Shown piece by piece: positions 25,303 through 34,271 of a stretch of 37,483 bases of DNA. The notes beneath the pieces were generated by a model, which was given only the letters and a program-made list of their open reading frames with translations, was not told where the DNA came from and did not search any database. A program made the translations under genes and the position numbers. The stretch is taken from assembly GCA_020440705.1 (NCBI GenBank), contig JAGRNP010000027.1, forward strand, positions 1-37,483, in the 5' to 3' direction. Origin of the DNA: a bacterium (lineage in GTDB: Bacteria > Krumholzibacteriota > Krumholzibacteriia > LZORAL124-64-63). Within the stretch, counting starts at the first letter, position 1, and each line of letters begins with the position of its first letter.

Positions 25303-26982
25303 TCACGGACCCGATCGGTAGCGGCGATCCCCGGGCGCGATCCACCACTCCGAGACGTTGTTGATCGGCGAGAGGAGATGCGGCCGGACGTCGCGCAGGC
25401 GGGTGCTCACGCCCACGAGGTTGTCCGGGTACAGGAGGTAGGCCGCCGGCGGGTCGTCGACGAGAACCCGCTGCAGCCGGCGCCAATGAGGGAGGGCCTC
25501 CGCGCGCGTCAGCGAACCCGTGGCCGCGGCGAGGAGCGAATCGACCGTCGCATTGCTGTAGTGCCCGAAGTTGAACTGGCCCTCGGCGCCGGTCCCCACG
25601 TAGGCCGTGGGGTCGCCCAGGAGGTTCGCCCGCAGCAGGCCGAAGTAGGCGTCGTAGTTTCCGGCCCGGACCTGGGCCAGGCCCGCCGTCTGCTCCATGA
25701 CCCGCAACCGCGCGTCGATCCCGACCGCGGCCAGTTGCGAGCGCAGCATGACCGAACCGTTCTCCCGCACCGGATCCCCCTGTTTGGTGATGATCTCGAA
25801 CCGGAACGGCACCCCGTCCCGCTCCAGCACGCCGTCGCCGTCGCGGTCCGCCCAGCCCGCCTCGGCCAGCAGCTGCCGCGCCGCCGCGAGATCCTGCCGG
25901 GGCGGCGCCTGGTCGGGGTCGTGATTCCAGAGGACCGGCGGGATGGGTCCGGTGGCCGGCCGACCGAACCCTTTCAGCAGGGCGTCGACCATGAGGTCGC
26001 GGTCGAACACCAGGGACAGCGCCCGCCGCGTCGCCGCGTCGGCGAACTGGGGCCGCCGGCAGTTCCAGCCCAGGTAGTAGAAGCGCCGACCGCTGGTGTC
26101 GGCGATCCGCACGCGGCCGGTCGCGGAGAGCCGCTCCACCGCATCGGGATCGATGCCGTCCACGAGATCGACCTCGCCCGTTTCGAGCGCCACCAGCCGC
26201 GTGCCCGCCTCGGGCAGGATCCGGAACACCACCCGGTCGAGCAGGGCGGCCGGGCCCGGATAGTGGGGATTGCGCACGAATGTGATCTGACGGTTCGGCT
26301 CCCACGACTCCACCATGAACGGACCCGATGCCATCGGGGCCCGGTTCAGATCCCAGCTCCCCACCTCCGCGGGTTCGAGGCGATCGACAACGTGCGCGGG
26401 CAGCAGGAGGTGGTAGGTGCGGGCAAGCGGGTCGGCCTGGGGCCGGCCGAATTCGTAGCGGATCGTCAGGGAGTCGACGACCGTCACTCCGGTGATCTCC
26501 TCGAGCAGTCCCCGGCGGGGCGACGCGACCACCGGATCCATGAAGAGTTCCCAGGAGCGGCCCACGTCGCGGGCGGTGAGCGGCTGTCCGTCCGACCAGC
26601 GCCAGGGCCGCATGTGGTAGGTGATGGCGGTGCGGTCGGGCGCGATGTCCCAGCTCGTCGCGATGCCCGGCACGTAGCTGAGCGACTCGTCCATCTCGGT
26701 CAGGCCGTCGTGGGTCTCCGCGAAGACCATGGCGGCGACGGCCGTCGAGAAGAGCAGCGGGTTCAGGCCGTCGGGTTCGGAGGACAGCGCCACCACCGCC
26801 GTCCCACCGGACACCGGGGTGGTGGCGGCGGCCGGCGGGGCCGGCTCCTTCTCCCCCGGGCCGCATCCCGACCCCGCGCAGAGCCCGATCCCGAGCGCAA
26901 GCCCGAGCAGCGGCGCCGCCCACCGGGAACGGCGACGGACCGGGCCGGATTCTGCCGGAAGGTGGTGGAGCAAGCGGACCAT
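25303..26982 (-). CDS. ABC transporter substrate-binding lipoprotein, oligopeptide/nickel (SBP_bac_5) family
   Basis: The 559-residue protein has a basic start, a hydrophobic segment and a Cys-Gly site (CAGSGCGPG, about 35-43), suggesting a lipid-anchored periplasmic protein. The mature part shows family-5 features: an early GGTAVVALSSEPDGLNPLL, WSDGQPLTARDVGRSWELF and the late FDRDLMVDALLKG with LLAEAGWADRDGDGVLERDG. It would deliver oligopeptides or similar ligands to an ABC permease, but no permease or ATPase gene is in the window. The start at 26982 is the shorter option; an ATG at 27036 adds 18 basic residues, and neither has a good ribosome site. It lies between two predicted exported peptidases. 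Confidence 0.88.
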   Translation of the reverse strand: MVRLLHHLPAESGPVRRRSRWAAPLLGLALGIGLCAGSGCGPGEKEPAPPAAATTPVSGGTAVVALSSEPDGLNPLLFSTAVAAMVFAETHDGLTEMDESLSYVPGIATSWDIAPDRTAITYHMRPWRWSDGQPLTARDVGRSWELFMDPVVASPRRGLLEEITGVTVVDSLTIRYEFGRPQADPLARTYHLLLPAHVVDRLEPAEVGSWDLNRAPMASGPFMVESWEPNRQITFVRNPHYPGPAALLDRVVFRILPEAGTRLVALETGEVDLVDGIDPDAVERLSATGRVRIADTSGRRFYYLGWNCRRPQFADAATRRALSLVFDRDLMVDALLKGFGRPATGPIPPVLWNHDPDQAPPRQDLAAARQLLAEAGWADRDGDGVLERDGVPFRFEIITKQGDPVRENGSVMLRSQLAAVGIDARLRVMEQTAGLAQVRAGNYDAYFGLLRANLLGDPTAYVGTGAEGQFNFGHYSNATVDSLLAAATGSLTRAEALPHWRRLQRVLVDDPPAAYLLYPDNLVGVSTRLRDVRPHLLSPINNVSEWWIAPGDRRYRSGP

Positions 26983-27055
26983 CCTGTGGCGGTCGGGAAG
27001 GAAACGGCGGCGCGGCCCCCGTCGGAGCCGCGCCATGAAACTAACCGCGATGGGC

Positions 27056-27076
27056 CCGGGCGTCAATGACGCCCGG
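27056..27076 (-). repeat. strong hairpin after the C25 peptidase gene
   Basis: CCGGGCGTCA and TGACGCCCGG pair perfectly around one base, five bases after the stop codon. No T run follows. It may be a processing or attenuating hairpin rather than a full terminator. Confidence 0.6.
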
Positions 27077-27080
27077 CGTC

Positions 27081-30000
27081 CTACTTGACGAGGGTCATCT
27101 TCTGGATCGCCGACTTGTCGCCGCTGCGCGCCCGCATGAAGTAGACGCCGCTGGCCTGCCCCCGTCCCCGGTCGTCGCGACCGTCCCAGACGAGGGTGTG
27201 CCAGCCCGCCCCGATGGACCCGGTGTGCAGCGTCCGGACCAGGCGGCCCGCCACGTCGTACACGCCCAGTTCCAGGTGATCCCCCGCCGGGATGTACAGC
27301 CGGACCCGCGTCGACGGATTGAACGGGTTGGGGTAGGGCCGCGAGAAGGTGAAGCCCTTCGCCGGCACCTGGTCCTCCTCCACCCCCACCAGCGCGATCG
27401 GGAAGTGCACGCGATCCCGCTTGGCGCCGGCGCCGAAGGTCGGCCACGGCGTGTTGGACCGGTCGTAGGCGAAGGGCATGTCCCACACGTGGGTCAGGAA
27501 GTCCCAGCCGCCGTAGACGATGTCCACGTCGAGGTCGTTGTCGATGTCGGTCACGGTCACCGACGGCATCAGGGGGCCGGTCAGCGTGATCGGGAAGCCG
27601 TCGATCAGCGTGCCGTCGGCGTGGTAGGCATAGAGGTTGTACGGCGCGCTCTCGTCGCCGCCGCCGATGCCGTGGAGGATGTCCGGCGAGGCGTCGCCGT
27701 CGATGTCGGCCAGGATCGGGCTGCCTTCCGAGCTGCCCGGCAGATCGACCGGGAAGCCGGACAGGTAGCTGCCCGAGGTGCCGCCAGCATAGTCGGTGTC
27801 CATAATGATGAGTTTGCTGGACAGGCCGGTCTGGTTCGGCGTGTAGACGATCTCCAGCATGCCGTCACCGTCCATGTCACCCAGGGCCGGACAGCCGACC
27901 CAGGCGTCGCTTGCGGTGACCCCGGTGGCCTTAGGGAAGCCCGGGTAGTCCGTGCCGTCGTGGTGAACGACATAGACCCTTCCGAACCTGTCATAGGCCA
28001 CGATCTCCCAATCCCCGTCTCCGTCGATATCTCCAATGGCCGGGTCCCCATTGATCGGCCCCTGCGCCACGTACGGGAAGCCAGCCACATCGCTCCCGTC
28101 CCAGTGGATGGCCATGATCCGCCGCAAACCCGTGGAGTCGTTCTTGGTGCCGAAGACGATGTCCATGGCGCTATCACCATCGAGGTCGCAAAGGGCCGGG
28201 CCACTGCGGCTCCATTCGAAGTCGGCGCCCGCGCGCACGTAGAGCACGCCGATCGTCGCCGGATTCGCATCGCCGTCGTTCACTTCCGTACCGTCGGCGT
28301 TCCAGGCCCAGACGCGGCCGTTCAAGGTGTTGACGACGATCTCATCTTCGCCGTCACCGTCGATGTCGCCTACGGCGGGCGTCGCCCAGTTCCATTTCGA
28401 ACCCGGCACGCCGGTCATGGAACGGGGCCATCCCGGAAGCTCGGTTCCGTCCTTGCGGAAAACATGGATCTGCTCCAACGGATCGCGCTCGGAGACGATG
28501 ATCTCCATCCCGGGCACCCCGTCGAGATTCGCCAGCGCGATGCCGGCCGGGTTCAGCAGCGTCCCCGCGGCGAAATCGGTGAAGGGCCCGAGCGTCTGGC
28601 TGTCGCTGTCGCCGTCGAGGAGCTCGAGGCCGTCGTGGTGCCAGATGTAGACCTGGGAGGTGGCCAGGATGATCTCCTTGTCCCCGTCGCCGTCCACGTC
28701 GCCCACCGCCAGGTGGCTGCTGGTCTCGTCGCTGAACTGGACCGGGAAGCCTTCGGCTTCGGCCGGGGCCGTGGACTGGGCGATGACCGCCGACGGCACC
28801 GACGGCACGCGCGAGGAATCGACCGCCGCGACCTGGTAGTAGTACCGGGTCAGCAGGGAGAGGCCCTCGTCGCGGAAGTACGACGTTCCGGCGATGACGT
28901 CCTCGTTGACCCGCACGAACGGGCCGCCGGCGAACTCGCTCCGGTACACGTTGTAGCCGTAGATGTCCGCACTCGTCGAGGGGGTCCACGCCAGGGCGAT
29001 CACGTCGGCGCCGAGGCTCGTGTCGGTGTAGATCTGCAGCGGCGCCGCCGGACGCGGCAGGCTGAAATCGTGCCGCACGGTGCGGCCGTGGTTGTCGGTC
29101 AGCAGCAGCCACATGGGCGCCGCCTTGCTGAACTGCGTGACGCTCAGGGAGAAGAACGCGCTCGCCGGCGCCTCCTCCATCAGGGCCAGGTTGCTCCAGG
29201 TCGCGACGCTGTCGTAGATCACCACGTTGATGCTCGAGGTGCGCAGGCGCGCGTCGACGAAATCGAGCAGCGCGCCGCCGAAGTTCTTCAGGTCGACGTC
29301 GATGACCAGCCGCTCGCCGTCGGCGAGGAAGCCGTCGCCGTTGCCGAACACCGAGTCGTCCCAGTCGAGGGAGACGACCTCGGGCTCGACGTTCCGGCAC
29401 ACGACCTCCCAGCGGGTCTGATAGGTGCCACTGGCGCCCGTCAATTCGATGTCGAAGCCCAACCGCGCGCCGTCGACGATGTCGCCGCCGAGCTGGACGA
29501 CGAAGGGCGCCGCGGCGGCCTGGCTGCCGCCGGCCGTCACGCTGCCCACGGCAACGCTGCCGCTCAGGATCGCGACGCTCGGGTGGTCGCAGGTGAGCAC
29601 GGCGTTCAGGCCCGTCTCGGGCGAGCCGCCGGTTTCCTGGAAGACCGCGCTCAGGGCCAGCGTCTCGCCGGCCTCGACGGCACCGTTGGCGTTGCCGGCG
29701 CTCCCGCCCGAGCCGTCGTCGGCCACGCCCATGCTGGACAGGGCCAGGTAGCTCGCGCTCGCCACGACCGGCACGGTCAGCTCGGTCAACTCGACATTGC
29801 GACCGGTGATGGTCACGTCCAGGTTGCCCGGGCTGACGGGCAGGATGTCGAGGCTCACGATGCCGGCGGCGTCGGTGGTCCCCACCGCGTAGTCCTCGTC
29901 GCCCTTGCGGACGCAAACCCGCGCGCCCTCCACCGGCAGGCCGGTGTCGGTGACGGTGTACACCACGGTCTGGGGCCCCGGGTTGACGGCGGCGGTCCCG

Positions 30001-31922
30001 CCGAGCGCGACGCTGCGCGGCGAGCCGGACCACAGCGCGATGGTCGGATCACCGAGCAGGGTGTAGTTCTCGAAGGTCCAGCGGTCGACGTAGTTGTCGT
30101 CCGTCAGGCCGATGTAGGGCAACCGGCTCATGGCCAGCAGGGCGCCGGCGCGCCGCTCGGTGCCGCAGTAGAGCTCGTTGAAGAAGTTCTGCTGGTAGTT
30201 GTTCGCGTTGTTGGGGAACGCGGCCCGCACCGAACCGATGGAGATCACCGAACCGCCGAAGGGATTCTGGATGAAGCGCTCCATGAGGCACGAGTTGTCG
30301 AAGGCCGCCGACGCGCAGTTCAGGGCGTAGAGCACGAACGTGTGGTCGCCGTTGACGAGGTTGTCGGCGTCGGTGGTCAGGAAGTTCCCGTCGCCCACCG
30401 ACATGTTGAAGTAGTAGCCGTGGCCGATCTGGTTGAAGATGCCGTAGTGGCCCGTGTTGAGCGTGTCCGTCAGGGTCGCCCGCGTCAGGGGCAGATCCCG
30501 CGGGTTCTCCCAGTCGGTCTCGTACATCCGCAGGTATTCCATGTCCGTGCAAGGGACGATGAAGTCGTTCACCTGCTGGTCGGAGAAGCGCGCTCCGTCG
30601 AGGATGATGTACTGCTGGATGTGGAAGTCCTCGGGGAAGAGGACCTCGGCGGCGAAGAGCGCGCGGTTCGTCCACTGGGCCCCGGCCGCCGTCCGCTCGT
30701 AGTTGATGGTCTTGTTCACGAAGTTGACGGCCTGGTCGACCGTGGTCACGGGCGCCCGGCCGATGTAGACCTCCTCGGCGAAGTCCACGAGGTCGCCCAC
30801 CACCGAGGGCAGGTTCTCGGGCTCGCCGAACTCGGAGTCGCCGTCGGCGTTCCAGTTGCCGTCGAGGCAGGCGAAGTACAGGTCGCAGGGAATCGAGGTG
30901 TAGCCCACCGTCGGGTAGAAGGTGTTGTTGATGTAGCGCGGCGGCAGGACGTCGCTGTCGCCGCCGAGCAGCACGTTCTGCACGCCCCACAGCATGTACG
31001 AGTCGCGGATGAACATCCGCATGGTCTCCTGGATGTCGGCCCCGTTGCGGTTGCCCGCCGCGATCTCCTCGCGGCTGACGACGACCGTCGGAATGCCCTG
31101 GGACGTCTTGAAATCCGCCAGGATCTGGAACGTGGGCTTCAGGGTCTCGGAAGTGATGATCAGGTAGTCGACACCGGAGCCGGTCATGCTCGGCGTGCGC
31201 GAGGGCTGGAAGCCGCCCGACTTCTCGACCACGACCTGCCCGTGCTCGCGCCGATAGCCGGCGACCGTCTCGGGGTTGGCGACCAGGCGCGTCAGGATCC
31301 GCGCGGTATCGGCCGCCTCGCCGGCCACGCGGCGCTGCCGCTGGACGACGCCGTCCAGATCGGTCGCGGCCGTGAAGCGGGCCCGCACGGCGAACTCGTC
31401 GAGGTACTCGAGGGCGACGCCGTCGTTCCCGGCGACCTGGCGCACGGGATACACCGTGACGGCGAGCAGGCGATAGCCGCGCCACACGTGGGTGCCGCCG
31501 AAGCGCCCCCAGGCGGCGGGGAAGGCCCCGTCGACTTCCTCGAGCAGACGCGACTTGACGAGGGTCTCGTCGCTGGTCGCCAGGTCGCCGGCCCGGGCCA
31601 GGGGCGCCGCGAGGGCTTCCCGCCGCACGGCCAGAGGTTCGATGACGACATCGGTGACGTCCTGGTCGAGGGGGATCAGGAACAGCAGTTCGCGGGCCGG
31701 GAGCTCCGGCAGGCCCGGTTGGGCCAGAGTGCGGGCGCCCGCGAGGACCGGGCGCAGGGAACCATCGGGCGCCTTCTCCCAACTGAAGTCGGCCGGGGCG
31801 TGACCGCCTTCGTAGACGACCCGCGAGTCGGCCGCGAACGCGCCGCCGGCGACCAGGATCGCGCCGAGGACAAGGAGCAGAGGCAGCAGGGGGCGAATGG
31901 GGCGAAATTCGATTCCAGACAT
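27081..31922 (-). CDS. secreted C25 (gingipain-like) peptidase with FG-GAP repeats and FlgD-like C-terminal domain
   Basis: The 1613-residue protein has a signal peptide (about 10-31, ending GGAFAAD), a prodomain-like region (about 33-245) and a C25-type catalytic domain. The dyad is visible: His501 in QIGHGYY and Cys536 in ALNCASAA, 35 residues apart. Beta-sandwich regions and a fibronectin-III-like segment (about 950-1050) follow, then five or more calcium-type repeats (for example AVGDVDGDGDKEI, AVGDIDGDGEDEI, AIGDIDGDGDWEI), and an 80-residue FlgD-Ig-like end starting at PYPNPFNPSTRVRLYIP. Such ends resemble type IX secretion signals, though no secretion genes are here. The ATG at 31922 has GGAGG six bases upstream. 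A promoter lies about 255 bases ahead. Confidence 0.93.
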   Translation of the reverse strand: MSGIEFRPIRPLLPLLLVLGAILVAGGAFAADSRVVYEGGHAPADFSWEKAPDGSLRPVLAGARTLAQPGLPELPARELLFLIPLDQDVTDVVIEPLAVRREALAAPLARAGDLATSDETLVKSRLLEEVDGAFPAAWGRFGGTHVWRGYRLLAVTVYPVRQVAGNDGVALEYLDEFAVRARFTAATDLDGVVQRQRRVAGEAADTARILTRLVANPETVAGYRREHGQVVVEKSGGFQPSRTPSMTGSGVDYLIITSETLKPTFQILADFKTSQGIPTVVVSREEIAAGNRNGADIQETMRMFIRDSYMLWGVQNVLLGGDSDVLPPRYINNTFYPTVGYTSIPCDLYFACLDGNWNADGDSEFGEPENLPSVVGDLVDFAEEVYIGRAPVTTVDQAVNFVNKTINYERTAAGAQWTNRALFAAEVLFPEDFHIQQYIILDGARFSDQQVNDFIVPCTDMEYLRMYETDWENPRDLPLTRATLTDTLNTGHYGIFNQIGHGYYFNMSVGDGNFLTTDADNLVNGDHTFVLYALNCASAAFDNSCLMERFIQNPFGGSVISIGSVRAAFPNNANNYQQNFFNELYCGTERRAGALLAMSRLPYIGLTDDNYVDRWTFENYTLLGDPTIALWSGSPRSVALGGTAAVNPGPQTVVYTVTDTGLPVEGARVCVRKGDEDYAVGTTDAAGIVSLDILPVSPGNLDVTITGRNVELTELTVPVVASASYLALSSMGVADDGSGGSAGNANGAVEAGETLALSAVFQETGGSPETGLNAVLTCDHPSVAILSGSVAVGSVTAGGSQAAAAPFVVQLGGDIVDGARLGFDIELTGASGTYQTRWEVVCRNVEPEVVSLDWDDSVFGNGDGFLADGERLVIDVDLKNFGGALLDFVDARLRTSSINVVIYDSVATWSNLALMEEAPASAFFSLSVTQFSKAAPMWLLLTDNHGRTVRHDFSLPRPAAPLQIYTDTSLGADVIALAWTPSTSADIYGYNVYRSEFAGGPFVRVNEDVIAGTSYFRDEGLSLLTRYYYQVAAVDSSRVPSVPSAVIAQSTAPAEAEGFPVQFSDETSSHLAVGDVDGDGDKEIILATSQVYIWHHDGLELLDGDSDSQTLGPFTDFAAGTLLNPAGIALANLDGVPGMEIIVSERDPLEQIHVFRKDGTELPGWPRSMTGVPGSKWNWATPAVGDIDGDGEDEIVVNTLNGRVWAWNADGTEVNDGDANPATIGVLYVRAGADFEWSRSGPALCDLDGDSAMDIVFGTKNDSTGLRRIMAIHWDGSDVAGFPYVAQGPINGDPAIGDIDGDGDWEIVAYDRFGRVYVVHHDGTDYPGFPKATGVTASDAWVGCPALGDMDGDGMLEIVYTPNQTGLSSKLIIMDTDYAGGTSGSYLSGFPVDLPGSSEGSPILADIDGDASPDILHGIGGGDESAPYNLYAYHADGTLIDGFPITLTGPLMPSVTVTDIDNDLDVDIVYGGWDFLTHVWDMPFAYDRSNTPWPTFGAGAKRDRVHFPIALVGVEEDQVPAKGFTFSRPYPNPFNPSTRVRLYIPAGDHLELGVYDVAGRLVRTLHTGSIGAGWHTLVWDGRDDRGRGQASGVYFMRARSGDKSAIQKMTLVK

Positions 31923-31978
31923 GCGGGGCCTCCGGATACCCGGGCGCCCGGGACGCGGGCGTCCGGTGCCGTGCGGGT

Positions 31979-32043
31979 TCGAGTTGGCGAGGATTTGAAC
32001 CTCAGGGTCGAAAAGAATCCATTCTCATGCGATGTCGACTCGA
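31979..32043 (-). other. tRNA-like fold in the C25 peptidase leader
   Basis: On the minus strand TCGAGT (32038-32043) and ACTCGA (31979-31984) can close a stem. Inside are a hairpin AGAAT-GG-ATTCT (32014-32025) and a canonical T-arm, TGAGG-TTCAAAT-CCTCG (31988-32004), with the invariant TTC and the closing G-C pair. There is no D-arm and no normal seven-base anticodon loop, and no CCA end. It is therefore not a working tRNA. It may be a degraded tRNA, an integration-site remnant or a leader structure. Confidence 0.45.
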
Positions 32044-32176
32044 TCCGGCCGCCCTGCATGGCGTCAAGTGCCGGATATGCTGCGCGTTAGCCTTGGTGTC
32101 GGAGAGACCTCCCGAAAGCCACTGATCAAGAAAACGTCTGACCCTGAATCAAACGCGAAGGCGCTGAACCGGACTG

Positions 32177-32205
32177 AGGTTACCACACGACCCGAGGGAG
32201 GTCAA
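32177..32205 (-). promoter_or_regulatory. sigma-70-type promoter for the C25 peptidase gene
   Basis: TTGACC (32200-32205; five of six) and TAACCT (32177-32182; four of six) are exactly 17 bases apart on the minus strand. The resulting leader would be about 250 bases and would contain the tRNA-like fold. Confidence 0.6.
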
Positions 32206-32277
32206 TGGGTCATATATCTGTGCGAATTTCATGAATATGACATCGCCCCGCCAAAAACCCCACCAAACCGCACAACC

Positions 32278-33606
32278 TCAACGCCGGGTGTCGGTTCCGG
32301 GCCAGGCGACGACCCTGGTCTCCCCCGGCCCGACCCGATAGAAGCGCACGGACCCCGTCCCGGAACCGTCGCCGGATCCATCGGGGACGTCCACCGGGAC
32401 AGCCACCACCCGCACCGACCGGCTGCCGTTCCGCAACACCAGCCGGTCGGAGAAGCGACGCCAACTGGTGCCGCGGCGGCTCAGCTGGGCGATCTCGTCG
32501 TCGCAGAGGAACCACGGTCCGGGATCGGCGGCGGAGATGGCGTCGAGGTACTCGGCCAGCGCCGCGGCCCCGGTCGCGACGACCGCGGGGTCGGTGTGCG
32601 CGTAGTTGACGCGGTGGGTCTCGACGATGGCGGGCTCCCCCCGCGCCCACGCGCGTCGGGTGTCGGCCACGCACGCGGCCACGACCGCAGCCACGTCGTC
32701 GGACTGCACCGGCTCGAGGCGACAGTTCCGCTCGAGGTAGGTGCGACCGGGGCGCGCGATCCGGGCCCACTGCCGGGAGACGTACTTGCGCACCCGCCCG
32801 GCCCTGCCCGCACCCATGCCCGGCACCCGCTGCTCCCGCTTGGCCTGGATGGTGCGCAGGCCCCGGCTCTGCCACAGGTCCTCCACCGCGTCGTGCCAGT
32901 GGTAGTCCGGGGCGATCACGGAGCCGGGCCGTCGGCCGAAGGCACGCCCGAAGATGGCCAGCGACGAGTCGAGCTCGGCCGCCATCACGGCCGCCGGTCG
33001 CCACGGCGCCAGCTCACGGGCCTTCTCGCTGGCGGGGAAGAGCATGATTCCGCGGCGGGTGGCCTCCGCGGCGAGCGGCGTCGAGAAAGCGGCCTCGCGC
33101 CGGCGTTCGGGATCGTAGTGCAGATGGGCGTGCAGTTCGGGGTGCCAGACCCCGGCGCGGCGGGCTTCCGTCACCGCCCGCCACAGGCCGGGCCGCGCAT
33201 AGGCCGGCGGCCAATCCGGCAGGGTGGTGGTGCGCCAGGCGGCCGCGGTCTCGTCCCAGGCGAGAGAGGCCATGACGTAGTTGGGCTGCAGCACCGCCGG
33301 CAGCCCGTCCCGCCCCCGGTGCGCCGCCAGGACACCGGCGAGGCGGTCGACGGTGGCGGCGTCCTCGAGGGTCGACTCCCAGTAGACGGCGGGGAAACGC
33401 CCCGGCATCAAGGCCTGGCGATCGAGGCCGTCCCAGGCCCCTGCGGCCGGGATGAAACCGGCCAGCCCCCAGTCGTCGGACTCCAGAGCCACCACGCGCA
33501 GGCGACGCCAGTCGACCACCGACCGCGGCGTCGCCGTCAACAGCCCCAGGCCGAGCACGGCCACCAGCAGTCCACCCGCGAACAACCGGGCCCCCCACCT
33601 CTTCAT
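32278..33606 (-). CDS. polysaccharide-deacetylase-like (beta/alpha)-barrel protein
   Basis: The 442-residue protein has one N-terminal hydrophobic segment (8-25), so it is an anchored or exported protein. The start of the barrel carries LESDDWG (41-47), an acidic pair as in metal-dependent sugar deacetylases, and HPELHAHLHY (155-164) supplies spaced histidines that could bind the metal. These resemble the deacetylase/glycoside-hydrolase barrel superfamily, but standard NodB motifs are not all recognisable. The ATG at 33606 has GGAGG upstream and overlaps the methyltransferase stop (ATGA). A role in modifying the surface polysaccharide made by its neighbours is inferred. Confidence 0.65.
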   Translation of the reverse strand: MKRWGARLFAGGLLVAVLGLGLLTATPRSVVDWRRLRVVALESDDWGLAGFIPAAGAWDGLDRQALMPGRFPAVYWESTLEDAATVDRLAGVLAAHRGRDGLPAVLQPNYVMASLAWDETAAAWRTTTLPDWPPAYARPGLWRAVTEARRAGVWHPELHAHLHYDPERRREAAFSTPLAAEATRRGIMLFPASEKARELAPWRPAAVMAAELDSSLAIFGRAFGRRPGSVIAPDYHWHDAVEDLWQSRGLRTIQAKREQRVPGMGAGRAGRVRKYVSRQWARIARPGRTYLERNCRLEPVQSDDVAAVVAACVADTRRAWARGEPAIVETHRVNYAHTDPAVVATGAAALAEYLDAISAADPGPWFLCDDEIAQLSRRGTSWRRFSDRLVLRNGSRSVRVVAVPVDVPDGSGDGSGTGSVRFYRVGPGETRVVAWPGTDTRR

Positions 33607-34271
33607 CCCTGCTCCTCCGCTTCGCACATGGCCCACCAGCAGCGTCCCGGCGCGATGCCGTCGCGCCCGATGCCCCGGATCAGCGCCGCCACCGGTCCGC
33701 CGGCTCCCCCCCGGCCCGACCCGAGCATCCGCATCACTTCGCCTGCATCGATGGTCGCTTCGTTCGGGCAGTAGCCGGTCTGCCAGGCCTGCCGGGGCAC
33801 CGCGGCCGCCGTCAGGTCCAGGAAGCGCTCCCGCCCCAGCAGCGGACCGCGCGCGGTCGGCGCCAGCTGGGCGAGGAAATCCTGCACGTCGCGGAAATGG
33901 CGTTGGGCCGGCACCCGCACATCGGGGGCGTCCTCGAACACGTAAAGGCGGCCGCCCGGCTTCAGCAAGCGTCGCCACTCGGCGACCCATGGGCCCAGGC
34001 CCCGCCGGGGCACGAGGTGGCGCACGAGATTCGGAGCCGCGACCACGGCCAGAGTGCCGGGCCGCAGGGGCGCCCGGCGGGCGTCGCCCACGATGTCGCA
34101 GGTGCCGGACCACGGCGCGCCCCGGTCGAGCCCGAACGGACGCACCCCGTACGGCTCCAGCAGGGCCGCGAAGGCCCCGTCACCGCTGCCGAGTTCGACG
34201 ACCGGATCCCGCCGGGGATCGAGGGTCGCCAGATGGTCAGTGAAGATCTTTGGGAGAGGTCGGAACGGCAT
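33603..34271 (-). CDS. SAM-dependent methyltransferase, class I
   Basis: The 222-residue protein has a Rossmann-type SAM site, VVELGSGDG (24-32), a following acidic/nucleotide position (FGLDRG, 46-51), and RLLKPGGRLYVFED (about 100-113), the usual beta-strand after motif III. The substrate is not evident. It overlaps the WecA-type gene by 35 bases and the deacetylase-like gene by four, so it belongs to a surface-glycan unit and may methylate a sugar, inferred from context only. The ATG at 34271 has GGGCGG upstream. Confidence 0.85.
   Translation of the reverse strand: MPFRPLPKIFTDHLATLDPRRDPVVELGSGDGAFAALLEPYGVRPFGLDRGAPWSGTCDIVGDARRAPLRPGTLAVVAAPNLVRHLVPRRGLGPWVAEWRRLLKPGGRLYVFEDAPDVRVPAQRHFRDVQDFLAQLAPTARGPLLGRERFLDLTAAAVPRQAWQTGYCPNEATIDAGEVMRMLGSGRGGAGGPVAALIRGIGRDGIAPGRCWWAMCEAEEQG

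Larger units (their letters stand above)
31923..32277. other. 355-base gap upstream of the C25 peptidase gene
   Basis: No convincing gene is present. The gap holds a promoter (32177-32205), a leader of about 250 bases, a tRNA-like fold (31979-32043), and around 32100-32270 a stretch clearly richer in A/T than the rest of the window. Open frames crossing it are antisense extensions of frames in neighbouring genes. Confidence 0.6.

Noticed and set aside
27081-27330. Proof of a type IX secretion system
   Set aside because: The C-terminal domain only resembles a sorting signal; no secretion component is in the window.
31979-32060. Functional tRNA gene or tmRNA 3' end
   Set aside because: The T-arm is canonical, but no D-arm, no seven-base anticodon loop and no matching tRNA-type acceptor can be drawn, and no tmRNA 5' end is found upstream on the minus strand.
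27066-32090. Open frame of 1674 codons on the plus strand
   Set aside because: It is antisense to the C25 peptidase gene, has no family resemblance and is explained by the high GC content; the minus-strand product has clear domains.
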